Below are positions 1-6,332 of a DNA stretch of 10,461 nt, in pieces; the first letter of the stretch is position 1, and each line of letters begins with the position of its first letter. Source of the stretch: an uncultured Halioglobus sp. (lineage in GTDB: Bacteria > Pseudomonadota > Gammaproteobacteria > Pseudomonadales > Halieaceae). The notes beneath the pieces are model-generated. The model was not told where the DNA came from. It worked only from the letters and a program-made list of their open reading frames with translations, and made no database searches. Made by a program: the position numbers and the translations under genes. The DNA lies in the NCBI GenBank assembly GCA_905480565.1, contig CAJQQW010000001.1, positions 1 to 10,461 of the forward strand, in the 5' to 3' direction.

Positions 1-2
1 CG

Positions 3-1721
3 AAGAACCTGAAGAACAGGGTGGGTAGCTATTTTCGTGCCAGAGGGCTCACCGATCGCACAGTGTTGCTAGTCAGTAAAATCCGCGATATTCAGGTTAC
101 CGTGACCAGTACAGAAGTGGATGCACTGTTGCTGGAGCACAACCTCATCAAGTCTCATCAACCCCCTTACAATATTCTTCTGCGTGATGACAAATCCTTT
201 CCCTATATCTTTGTTTCAACCGAGGATAAGTTTCCGCGCCTGTCGCTTCATCGCGGATCGAAGCGGCGTAAAGGCGCTTACTTCGGCCCCTATCCCAGTG
301 CCGGCGCGGTGCGGGAATCTCTGCACTTGATGCAGAAAGTGTTCAAGGTTCGCCAGTGTGAGGACTCCTATTTTAGTAATCGTTCACGACCCTGTTTGCA
401 GTATCAGATAAATCGCTGCAGTGGCCCCTGTGTGGGTCTTGTCAGCGAGGACGACTATGGCCAACAGGTAGAAAACACCAGCCTGTTCTTGCGCGGAAAA
501 TCCCAGGAACTGATGGTTCGCCTGGCCGACGACATGGAGCGTGCGGCTGAAGCGCTCTGCTTCGAAGACGCCGCCGTTTATCGGGATCAAATAGGCCAGT
601 TACAGCAAGTGCAGGCCAGCCAGGGTATTGAAGGTGTGAGTGGCGATCTGGATATCCTCGCTGCTGCGACCTCCCATGGAAGAGCCTGTGTGCAGGTGTT
701 GTTTGTGAGAAACGCCCGTGTTCTTGGTAGCCGCAGCTATTACCCGCCCCTCAAGTTAGAGGAAAGTGTCGCTGAGGTTCTTGCGGCCTTTTTGCCGCAG
801 TTTTACCTCGACGGCACGCGTGACGTTCCCGGTGAAATCGTTGTCAACGCGGTGCTGGATACAGGCGAAGTACTGGAGCAAGCCCTCTCTGTCGCGGCCG
901 ACAGGCGCGTGCGTATTCGACACCGTGTTCGTGAGTCAAGAGGACAGTGGCTGAAGCTGGCGGTACAGACGGCCGAAACCAATCTCAGGGCGCACCTGGC
1001 AGACCGGCAGACTATTTTGGGTCGTTATCAGGCGCTGCAGGAGTTGCTGGCGCTGCCGGAGCGGCCTGAGCGCTTGGAATGTTTTGACATCAGTCACAGC
1101 TCTGGAGAGGCGACTGTCGCATCCTGTGTGGTCTTTGACCAGCATGGGCCGCGAAAGTCTGATTACCGCAGGTTTAACATCGAGGGTGTGACCCCGGGAG
1201 ATGACTACGCAGCGATGAAACAGGCGTTGCACAGACGTTATAAGCGGCTGAAGGCATCCGAGGCGGCCTTGCCTGATGTGCTTTTTATCGACGGAGGCAA
1301 GGGGCAGGTATCACAGGCGATGGATGTGCTGCAGGAGTTGCAGTTAAGCGGTGTTGATGTGATCGGCGTGGCCAAAGGACCATCGCGCAAAGCCGGGCTT
1401 GAGATGCTGGTTAACGGTAATACAGGGGTCGAAAAGCGTTTGCCTGTTGATCATCAGGCCTTGCACCTTATTCAGCAAATCAGGGACGAGGCTCATCGAT
1501 TTGCTATAACCGGCCACAGGGGGCGTCGGGACAAAGCTCGTTCGCGTTCTTTGCTCGAGGACATACCGGGTGTTGGCGGCCAAAGACGGCGTGAACTGTT
1601 GCGCCATTTCGGCAGTGCGCAGGGCGTGCAGAATGCAAACGTGGAGGAGTTGAAAAAAATCTCCGGCATCAGTGACAGGCTGGCGCAACAGATTTATGAC
1701 TATTTACACAGTTCGCAATAG
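3..1721 (+). CDS. uvrC: UvrABC excinuclease subunit C, 5'-truncated by the window edge
   Basis: UvrC makes the 3' and 5' incisions around a DNA lesion held by UvrB in nucleotide excision repair. The frame is open from base 3, so the GTG at 21 is internal. It sits in the KNLKNRVGSYF segment that ends the GIY-YIG nuclease domain. About 35 residues, including the GIY and YIG motifs, lie upstream. Numbering from that GTG, four Cys (113, 125, 133, 137) have the 12/8/4 spacing of the E. coli UvrC Fe-S cysteines. A UVR domain for UvrB contact spans about 160-196. The RNase H-like nuclease shows ECFDISH (D356), FIDGGKGQ (D424) and RDEAHRFAITGHR. Tandem helix-hairpin-helix motifs (IPGVGG, ISGIS) occupy about 512-562. 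Estimated full length is near 607 residues, as usual. In E. coli pgsA follows directly on the same strand; here a minus-strand gene intervenes. Confidence 0.97.
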   Translation, partial: KNLKNRVGSYFRARGLTDRTVLLVSKIRDIQVTVTSTEVDALLLEHNLIKSHQPPYNILLRDDKSFPYIFVSTEDKFPRLSLHRGSKRRKGAYFGPYPSAGAVRESLHLMQKVFKVRQCEDSYFSNRSRPCLQYQINRCSGPCVGLVSEDDYGQQVENTSLFLRGKSQELMVRLADDMERAAEALCFEDAAVYRDQIGQLQQVQASQGIEGVSGDLDILAAATSHGRACVQVLFVRNARVLGSRSYYPPLKLEESVAEVLAAFLPQFYLDGTRDVPGEIVVNAVLDTGEVLEQALSVAADRRVRIRHRVRESRGQWLKLAVQTAETNLRAHLADRQTILGRYQALQELLALPERPERLECFDISHSSGEATVASCVVFDQHGPRKSDYRRFNIEGVTPGDDYAAMKQALHRRYKRLKASEAALPDVLFIDGGKGQVSQAMDVLQELQLSGVDVIGVAKGPSRKAGLEMLVNGNTGVEKRLPVDHQALHLIQQIRDEAHRFAITGHRGRRDKARSRSLLEDIPGVGGQRRRELLRHFGSAQGVQNANVEELKKISGISDRLAQQIYDYLHSSQ

Positions 1722-1752
1722 TGGCGCCTGGGTGCTCTGCGGCGGTCGGGAA

Positions 1753-2286
1753 TTATGGCTCCGGCAAAACTTTTCCGAAGCCCATAATCGATATTGGCGC
1801 GCCCTCTCGCGTCCTCGGTAGACCGTTGAACTCCACGATTTCCGCTGCTTGCAGATCGAGGATAGCGTTGTCGAAGGCGCGCCCATCATAGGAGTAGTAG
1901 AAAGCGTCCAGGTCGTCGAGCATATCGATATCGCGCAATGTTCCGGTTAAAAGTTCGATATCCAACATGTCAGCCTGTGCCGGTATATATGGCTTTGCTA
2001 GCATATCTATAAAGTGCACGTTGCGGTCGAACGGATTGAGGTGGGTAGTGAACCCAAGGCCAAGCGGATCACTGAGTTCGGGAACAGAGCCTGCTGCATC
2101 CGGTGGGACAGGGGACATGGTAAGCAGGGGAACGGTAAAGCGCTTTTCGTCAGCGAGCATGCTCGCCGCGTTAGAGGCGACCTTGAGAGAGTCGCCGTGG
2201 AATATCGGTTCTGCGTTCAAGCCGGTTGTCGCGCTGCAGTAATAGACGAGGGTCATGAGAAGCGCCGGTCGAACGGCACTTTTCAA
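1753..2286 (-). CDS. Unrecognised exported protein between uvrC and pgsA
   Basis: I do not recognise a family. The frame has natural codon choice (TTC, GAC, AAC, CTC preferred) and ends in TAA 32 bases from the convergent uvrC stop. The TTG at 2286 is preferred as start. A GAG lies 9 bases upstream, and it yields a classic signal peptide: MKSAVRP, then a hydrophobic run to about residue 24, with likely cleavage after GLNA before EPIF. In-frame ATGs at 2337, 2325 and 2316 (up to about 195 residues) lack a clear ribosome site and put acidic residues in the n-region. The mature part, about 150 residues, is Asp-rich and seems soluble, with LDIELLTGTLRDIDMLDDLDAFYYSYDG-like stretches and no Cys pairs or catalytic motif I can name. 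Periplasmic location is inferred. The 5' end is divergent from pgsA. Confidence 0.68.
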   Translation of the reverse strand: MKSAVRPALLMTLVYYCSATTGLNAEPIFHGDSLKVASNAASMLADEKRFTVPLLTMSPVPPDAAGSVPELSDPLGLGFTTHLNPFDRNVHFIDMLAKPYIPAQADMLDIELLTGTLRDIDMLDDLDAFYYSYDGRAFDNAILDLQAAEIVEFNGLPRTREGAPISIMGFGKVLPEP

Positions 2287-2415
2287 AAGTAAATTCTCAT
2301 CGCACCACGCGTTCATTGCAGACATCGACAGGCTCATCAAGCTAGAATAGCATATCGGCTCATGATATTGCTCCCGAGGGCAGAGCCTCGACCGTTTACC
2401 AACGAGAACTTTCTT

Positions 2416-2985
2416 TTGATCAATATCCCCAACTCATTGACCTTGCTGCGTATTCTGTTGATACCCGTGCTGGTGGCGGTGTTTTATCTGCCATTTGAGA
2501 ATCATTTATTGTACGCAGCGGGTATTTTTGGCGTTGCGGCACTCACCGATTGGTTTGACGGTTACCTGGCGCGGCGTTTGCAGCAGATGACGGCGCTGGG
2601 CGCATTCCTCGACCCGGTCGCCGATAAGCTGATGGTAGCGACTGCGCTGGTTCTTCTGGTTGAGCGGCATGTCTCTGTGCTGTTTACGTTGGCGGCGTGT
2701 GTGATTATAGGTCGCGAAATCGTTGTGTCGGCTCTGCGCGAGTGGATGGCTGAGCTAGGGGAGAGAACGTCAGTAGCCGTGTCGTATGTCGGCAAGGTGA
2801 AGACGGCCTTTCAGATGATTGCGATCACAGGCCTGCTGGCAGTGGACCCTGGAACTAATGAGAGCTGGATAGTGGCCCTGTTCTTCCTGGTGCTTTACGC
2901 CGCGGCGGTACTGACCTTGTGGTCGATGATGATATACCTAAAGGCGGCCTGGATTGTGATGCGGGACCGAGACAACACGTTATAA
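2416..2985 (+). CDS. pgsA: CDP-diacylglycerol-glycerol-3-phosphate 3-phosphatidyltransferase
   Basis: PgsA joins CDP-diacylglycerol and glycerol-3-phosphate to form phosphatidylglycerol-phosphate, the committed step to PG and cardiolipin in the inner membrane. The CDP-alcohol phosphotransferase signature (D-G-x2-A-R-x8-G-x3-D-x3-D) is seen as [10 protein letters not shown]...GAFLDPVAD, about residues 42-70. The later segment [31 protein letters not shown] matches PgsA closely. Several hydrophobic segments are visible. I chose TTG at 2416 because it gives the family N-terminus ([19 protein letters not shown]) and 189 residues, near the usual 182-190, with GAG a few bases upstream. The ATG at 2362 would add 18 residues with no family counterpart. 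A 5-bp hairpin (CGAGG/CCTCG) lies in that upstream stretch. uvrC-pgsA-tRNA order is conserved with E. coli. Confidence 0.95.
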   Translation: MINIPNSLTLLRILLIPVLVAVFYLPFENHLLYAAGIFGVAALTDWFDGYLARRLQQMTALGAFLDPVADKLMVATALVLLVERHVSVLFTLAACVIIGREIVVSALREWMAELGERTSVAVSYVGKVKTAFQMIAITGLLAVDPGTNESWIVALFFLVLYAAAVLTLWSMMIYLKAAWIVMRDRDNTL

Positions 2986-3020
2986 AACAATTGCTTAAGA
3001 GATTTATTTCAGCGTTTTGC

Positions 3021-3048
3021 TTGACTCTGAAAACCTGCTGACTACAAT
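3021..3048 (+). promoter_or_regulatory. Sigma70-type promoter of the tRNA-Gly/tRNA-Cys operon
   Basis: TTGACT at 3021-3026 and TACAAT at 3043-3048 are 16 bases apart, each 5/6 to consensus. A GC-rich stretch (GCGGCTC) follows the -10, as in many stable-RNA promoters. The start would be near 3055, a few bases before the tRNA-like segment. It lies just after the pgsA stop, so the tRNAs need not rely on pgsA read-through. Confidence 0.75.
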
Positions 3049-3063
3049 ATGCGGCTCTCACCT

Positions 3064-3110
3064 ACGGGATTGTTCGCGTTGGTAGAGCGCAACCTTGCCA
3101 GAGTTGTGGC
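3064..3110 (+). pseudogene. Degenerate tRNA-Gly copy (5' two thirds)
   Basis: Bases 3064-3109 align without gaps to the 5' part of the intact tRNA-Gly, 102 bases downstream. They share 23 identical consecutive bases (3078-3100 versus 3180-3202), covering the D-loop to the GCC anticodon. CGGGA of the acceptor strand is also shared. The D-stem still pairs (GTTC/GAGC), and four of five anticodon-stem pairs remain. The T-arm and the 3' acceptor strand with CCA are not recognisable in place; only a GGTTCC-like piece appears near 3129. It is the first element behind the tRNA promoter. A decayed tandem duplicate is the simplest reading; a retained tRNA-like leader is the alternative. Confidence 0.7.
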
Positions 3111-3165
3111 GGGGCGCGCAGCCTCGACGGTTCCGGCGACCACGGCGGTGTTTAAACGTAGATGT

Positions 3166-3241
3166 GCGGGAATAGCTCAGTTGGTAGAGCGCAACCTTGC
3201 CAAGGTTGAGGTCGCCGGTTCGAACCCGGTTTCCCGCTCCA
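3166..3241 (+). tRNA. tRNA-Gly(GCC)
   Basis: A complete 76-base cloverleaf with encoded CCA. The acceptor stem is GCGGGAA/TTCCCGC, the D-stem GCTC/GAGC, and the anticodon stem CAACC/GGTTG around loop TTGCCAA (anticodon 3199-3201). The T-arm contains GGTTCGAACCC. It corresponds in place to E. coli glyW, downstream of pgsA. Confidence 0.97.
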
Positions 3242-3251
3242 ATCCCCCGAT

Positions 3252-3325
3252 GGCTCGGTGGCAGAGTGGTTATGCAGCGGACTGCAACTCCGTGTACGCC
3301 GGTTCGATTCCGACCCGAGCCTCCA
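3252..3325 (+). tRNA. tRNA-Cys(GCA)
   Basis: A complete 74-base cloverleaf with encoded CCA. The acceptor stem is GGCTCGG/CCGAGCC and the anticodon loop CTGCAAC (anticodon 3284-3286), with T-loop GGTTCGATTCC. It begins 10 bases after tRNA-Gly and is probably on the same transcript. It corresponds to E. coli cysT. No T-rich terminator is evident just downstream. Confidence 0.97.
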
Positions 3326-3462
3326 ATCAAGTCCCAATAGAATATTGCCCTGCGGGGCAAAACAGACTGAATGCCGCGTGGGAGCATTGATTATCACAAA
3401 CCAGAGCTTTAAACGCGCAGACATCGTGGTGTTCCTGTTGTTCTGACGCTAGGAGCGCCGGC

Positions 3463-4506
3463 TCAATGAAGGTAGTGCTCCAAAATTCCGCGGCCTGCAA
3501 ACAGATCCTGTACACCGGTATCATCTGACGCCCCCGCGCGAAGCAGTTCATTTTTCACATGTAGCCGTGCCAGGTTCAGGCGTTTCTGCGAGCGCGCCCG
3601 CGTGGTGCCGAAACCATAGTCACATTCGAAATATTTTTCTCCCGCAAGCCCTGCGGCGATGTTGGCTGATGCCGATTGAAAATAGCTGTTTTGCAGGTAG
3701 TCCAGCACCACGTTGAGGCTGTCAGGCACGCGGTCGTTCTCTGGCCACAGGCTGGCAGTCAGGGCCGCCTCATCGAAGAACTGATTGGTGTAGCGGAATA
3801 TCAACTCTTGATGCTGGCCCAGCCAGCTTTTTGGCTCCGGGTCAGTAATGAAGTGTGCCTTACTGGCGCCGGCAAGGGCAAAGTCAGCAAGGCACGGGCG
3901 ATCACCCAGCAGGAAGCGATGCTGCGAAAGATGTGCGCCAAGAGCATCTAGCATCTTGTGAAAATCACCCTGAACAGCCGTCGCCTGGTCGGGCCCCACA
4001 CCGTTCACCTCGCAGACGTTCTTACCGAAACCTTCGTACATCATTGGCCCAATCGGGGCGAATTGTTGCAACTCCTCATTTGAAAATGCTACGTCGATGG
4101 ATCGATCCAGCATCCTGTTGGCGGCAAATCGTGGCCCCACCCAGCTTACATTGTCGGGGTAGCACCAGCGAGAATGCACGCTCACTCGCCCCAGCCAGTG
4201 ATTGAAAGCGTCCTCAAGGATGAAACAACAGGTCCGCTGAAGCGGCGTCACCGGTATAACGGCCCGTTCACGGAAACGCTCGCTGAGCATAGGCCCAATG
4301 GCGATAGTGTCGTGGAGTAGCCATTTATCGGGCGTGAGCAGCAGTGGAATGAAGTGGGTGCCAGCCCTGGCTTCAAGATCGGCTGCTCGTTCTTCTGTTT
4401 TGAACAGGTAGTGCCACGGCACTTGCTGGAAGCGCAACTGAGCTTCCAGTTTCCGCGTAAAAAAGCTCATCTCACTGCCAATGAGCTGATAGTCGCCTGC
4501 GTACAT
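3463..4506 (-). CDS. GST-like (thioredoxin-fold) protein with C-terminal extension
   Basis: The N-terminal 80 residues resemble a glutathione S-transferase thioredoxin fold. YQLIGSEMSFFTRK places a Ser (14) at the usual catalytic Ser/Cys region, FIP (54) fits the cis-proline, and HDTIAI (65-70) fits the glutathione-binding ES/DS motif. A helical GST C-domain follows, with the N-capping-type segment FLLGDRPCLADFALAG; the capping Ser/Thr appears to be Cys. About 120 further residues extend beyond it. At 347 residues it is much longer than typical 200-230-residue GSTs. The ATG at 4506 is chosen because GGAG lies 5 bases upstream. An ATG at 4593 would add 29 residues but has no ribosome site and sits inside a palindrome. 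Substrate is unknown; actual transferase activity is inferred only from fold resemblance. It converges on the tRNA operon. Confidence 0.82.
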   Translation of the reverse strand: MYAGDYQLIGSEMSFFTRKLEAQLRFQQVPWHYLFKTEERAADLEARAGTHFIPLLLTPDKWLLHDTIAIGPMLSERFRERAVIPVTPLQRTCCFILEDAFNHWLGRVSVHSRWCYPDNVSWVGPRFAANRMLDRSIDVAFSNEELQQFAPIGPMMYEGFGKNVCEVNGVGPDQATAVQGDFHKMLDALGAHLSQHRFLLGDRPCLADFALAGASKAHFITDPEPKSWLGQHQELIFRYTNQFFDEAALTASLWPENDRVPDSLNVVLDYLQNSYFQSASANIAAGLAGEKYFECDYGFGTTRARSQKRLNLARLHVKNELLRAGASDDTGVQDLFAGRGILEHYLH

Positions 4507-4584
4507 ACTTGCTCCGGTAATTGGATAAGGGCCGTCATGGTTCAGAGGACCACTTGTCGGCGCCTCATTGCGGATAGCTTCACA

Positions 4585-4607
4585 TATTGACATTAACTAT
4601 GTCAATA
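4585..4607. promoter_or_regulatory. Operator-like perfect palindrome upstream of the GST-like gene
   Basis: TATTGACAT (4585-4593) and ATGTCAATA (4599-4607) are perfect 9-base inverted arms around a 5-base AT-rich centre. This size and symmetry suit a dimeric repressor of TetR/MarR/GntR type. It lies about 80 bases upstream of the chosen GST start. A weak minus-strand promoter (TTGTTG 4625-4620, 18-base spacer, CATAGT 4601-4596) would overlap it, which suggests repression. No regulator gene is in the window. Confidence 0.5.
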
Positions 4608-4882
4608 GGTTAGCCGACCCAACAACCTGAGTCGAGAGGTGCAAGCGGGAAATATCAGGTCGGTCGTGCTGACGCGTTAGCGAGAAAAAGGCGACTACGG
4701 TGCTTTTGCGTTCGCAGTAGCGCCTGTCCAGGGCGCATCGCACAAAGTGGTTTTCACTACGTATTCTTACTCAGGTTGGGTGTGCCATATGTTGATATTA
4801 TTACGCACGCCGGTTTGGTCTGCACAGGCTTGTTCTTGTCGCTGCATTTAATAGATCTTTTAATCAACCGAGAGCTTTGCGG
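4608..4882. other. Gene-free stretch between the GST-like gene and the unknown plus-strand operon
   Basis: Apart from the minus-strand hairpin described separately, this holds a possible plus-strand extended -10 (TGA then TATTAT, 4793-4801) with only a poor -35 near 4776. It also holds a small AGTG/CACT stem around 4745. A plus frame is open from 4796 through the 48-residue ORF but has no ATG before 4883. I see no other gene here. Confidence 0.4.
4685..4724 (-). terminator. Minus-strand terminator-like hairpin
   Basis: Read on the minus strand, GGCGCTAC (4724-4717) pairs with GTAGTCGCC (4698-4690), leaving one bulged T. The loop contains a smaller TGCG/CGCA stem. TTTTT follows immediately (4689-4685), the form of a rho-independent terminator. 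No minus-strand gene lies nearby to its right, so it would end an antisense or small RNA started between about 4725 and 5000, or insulate or attenuate the GST leader. Confidence 0.5.
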
Positions 4883-5029
4883 ATGACTAGGTTACGTTCT
4901 CATTTTGTGTATGCTTCGGCGCTGACCCGAATCCCGCCGACGAGTTTGCACAGAGGTGAATTTGTTCTTGACGATATCAGAGTGTCTGCTGCGGCGGGCC
5001 TCACGAAAAAATTGCACAGGTCTATTTGA
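4883..5029 (+). CDS. Possible 48-residue ORF coupled to the next gene
   Basis: ATG at 4883 follows GAGAG with 8 bases spacing. The 48-residue frame ends in TGA whose last base is the A of the next gene's ATG (5029), a stop-start overlap typical of translational coupling. The peptide is basic at both ends, includes HRGEFVLDDIRVSAAAGL, and has no membrane segment. I recognise no family. The overlap and ribosome site are seen; that it is translated is inference. It may simply be leader sequence. Confidence 0.35.
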   Translation: MTRLRSHFVYASALTRIPPTSLHRGEFVLDDIRVSAAAGLTKKLHRSI

Positions 5030-5517
5030 TGCTGTTTACAAGTCCAGAGCGTAAGCGAGTGATAGTTCGGTTGAGGATGCCTCGTCATATCCGAGACATG
5101 TGGGACAAGGAGGATAGGGAAATACCCTTCGACATGCTTGATGATATTCCTTACATGAAGGATGGGGTTTGGGAAGTGCGCGAGGCTTGCGGACTGGCAG
5201 AACCCGCGGTCTGGGACGAGTATGTTCTCAGCCATCGTCTGGTCGAGGAAATTCAGGTGCTCCGCTCCGCAAACCGTGATGAAGCAGACTTTTGCGGCTA
5301 CTTTGGCGCGCTTCCCTACGATTATGCGAAGCTTCCGGAGTGCCAGCGGGATGCGGCTATGAGCGCTCGACTGAAGAAGCTGGAGGCTGCGATCGGAGCA
5401 GAGATGCCGCCCGGCCCTGTGCCTGAGGGCCTGTGGAACTCTACTGTGGGCCGATCAGTTGCTGCTGCAGGCGTGATCTGCGCAGTGCTTGGTAGCATTG
5501 TATTTCTTTTAGTCTGA
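5029..5517 (+). CDS. Unknown protein with a C-terminal membrane tail
   Basis: A 162-residue protein from ATG 5029 (AGG 8 bases upstream); TTG at 5026 is an equally readable start adding one residue. I recognise no family. The first about 135 residues are soluble and charged: an N-terminal basic patch (SPERKRVIVRLRMPRH), an acidic section (MWDKEDREIPFDMLDDIPYMKDG), a middle with DEADFCGYFGALPYDYAKLP, and a helix-like SARLKKLEAAIGAE. The last about 20 residues (SVAAAGVICAVLGSIVFLLV) are one hydrophobic helix ending at the C-terminus, so a tail-anchored inner-membrane protein facing the cytoplasm is likely. It is first or second in a plus-strand run of small genes; function is not inferable. Confidence 0.72.
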   Translation: MLFTSPERKRVIVRLRMPRHIRDMWDKEDREIPFDMLDDIPYMKDGVWEVREACGLAEPAVWDEYVLSHRLVEEIQVLRSANRDEADFCGYFGALPYDYAKLPECQRDAAMSARLKKLEAAIGAEMPPGPVPEGLWNSTVGRSVAAAGVICAVLGSIVFLLV

Positions 5518-5544
5518 TTATGATTGCCATTAGCAGGTAAAAGA

Positions 5545-5567
5545 CAGACCGGCCGATTCGGCTTCTG
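5545..5567 (+). terminator. Hairpin after the tail-anchored gene
   Basis: CAGA-(CC)-GGCCG, loop ATT, CGGCT-TCTG gives 9 pairs (one G-T) with a 2-base bulge, 28 bases after the stop. No T-run follows, so termination is uncertain; it may instead stabilise a 3' end. Confidence 0.3.
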
Positions 5568-5663
5568 AAAGTCTCAGTTCTTTATCCCAGCCAGAGCGGT
5601 ATAAAAATACGCCATAGAGCAGTAATATTAAGGGGTACAGTATCAGGGAATAGTAGGAGAGTT

Positions 5664-6080
5664 ATGGCCACTGAATTCACGATAAGCAGTTTTTTTGGGC
5701 GTTGGGCTTTTGCGTTACTACTCACTGTAGGCACCTACAACCCTTCCGGTTATTCTTACCTTAACTGGGCTTTGGGCGAAGAGGGCGGTTTGACGCCGCT
5801 CATAACGCTGACAGGGGTTGCGCTGCTTATAGCATGGGTGGTGTTCTTGCGTGCAACTCTGCTTGCGCTGGGGTGGCTGGGTATTATGCTCGGCGCGGCG
5901 CTTTTTGGTAGTCTTATCTGGTTATTTATTGATCTGGGTTGGCTTAGCTTAAATTCAACAAGCGCCCTCACCTGGGTATTGCTTTTATTGCTTTCTCTTA
6001 TCCTCGCTGCCGGGATGTCATGGTCGCATATACGTCGCCGTCTGACCGGCCAGTTCGACGTGGATGACATAGACGAATAG
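5664..6080 (+). CDS. DUF6524-type four-helix membrane protein
   Basis: A 138-residue integral membrane protein with four hydrophobic segments at about 10-25, 43-64, 66-88 and 100-118. A positive stretch (HIRRRLTGQFD) and an acidic end (DVDDIDE) follow. The N-terminal signature RWAFALLLTVGTYNPSGYSYLNW resembles the DUF6524 family of small proteobacterial membrane proteins, whose role is unknown to me; the assignment is from memory of the motif. The ATG is supported by AGGAG (5655-5659) four bases upstream. It is separated from the previous gene by 146 bases, with a TATAAA at 5600 but no convincing -35. Start and frame are secure, function is not. Confidence 0.85.
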   Translation: MATEFTISSFFGRWAFALLLTVGTYNPSGYSYLNWALGEEGGLTPLITLTGVALLIAWVVFLRATLLALGWLGIMLGAALFGSLIWLFIDLGWLSLNSTSALTWVLLLLLSLILAAGMSWSHIRRRLTGQFDVDDIDE

Positions 6081-6104
6081 GTAATGAGGTAGGAAGAAAC
6101 GGCA

Positions 6105-6200
6105 ATGCAAGGCAAGGCAAACATTACCCCGCCTTTGCTGCCCACAGAGTCGCTTATGCCGGCTAGACTTGAAGCCGGAGCGAGTGATACGGAGTTATAA
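6105..6200 (+). CDS. Possible 31-residue small ORF
   Basis: ATG at 6105 is preceded by AGGA (6091-6094) with 10 bases spacing, and the frame ends at TAA 6200. The peptide starts MQGKANITPPLLPTES and ends in an acidic tail. It lies in the 250-base gap between the DUF6524 gene and the CxxC gene, which otherwise holds only a 7-base inverted repeat (GGTAATG 6080-6086, CATTACC 6122-6128) and some GGCAA repeats near 6101-6120. I recognise no family; translation is inferred only from the start context. Confidence 0.3.
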   Translation: MQGKANITPPLLPTESLMPARLEAGASDTEL

Positions 6201-6332
6201 AAAGCGAAATCGTTATCGCAGTGCACTTTCAAAAACGCGCGGTGCGAAACGAGATGCTCTGGTTTCGATGTCGTGTATGATACGAGTAAGCGAACAGACT
6301 AGCGCAGACGACTGCGCCGATGAAATTGGTTT

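Noticed and set aside
3345..3360. TTGCCC/GGGCAA stem as terminator of the tRNA operon
   Set aside because: It is followed by A residues, not T, on the plus strand, and only a mixed AT stretch on the minus strand.
3049..3390. Open frames on both strands across the tRNA region
   Set aside because: They run through the promoter, pseudo-tRNA and two intact tRNAs; no ribosome site or sensible protein.
4600..4605. TTGACA inside the palindrome as a -35 box
   Set aside because: No -10-like hexamer lies 16-18 bases downstream on the minus strand; likewise on the plus strand for the mirrored copy.
5756..6232. 158-residue frame antisense to the DUF6524 gene
   Set aside because: It mirrors a gene with a good ribosome site and clear membrane helices; its protein is low in order and has no start signal.
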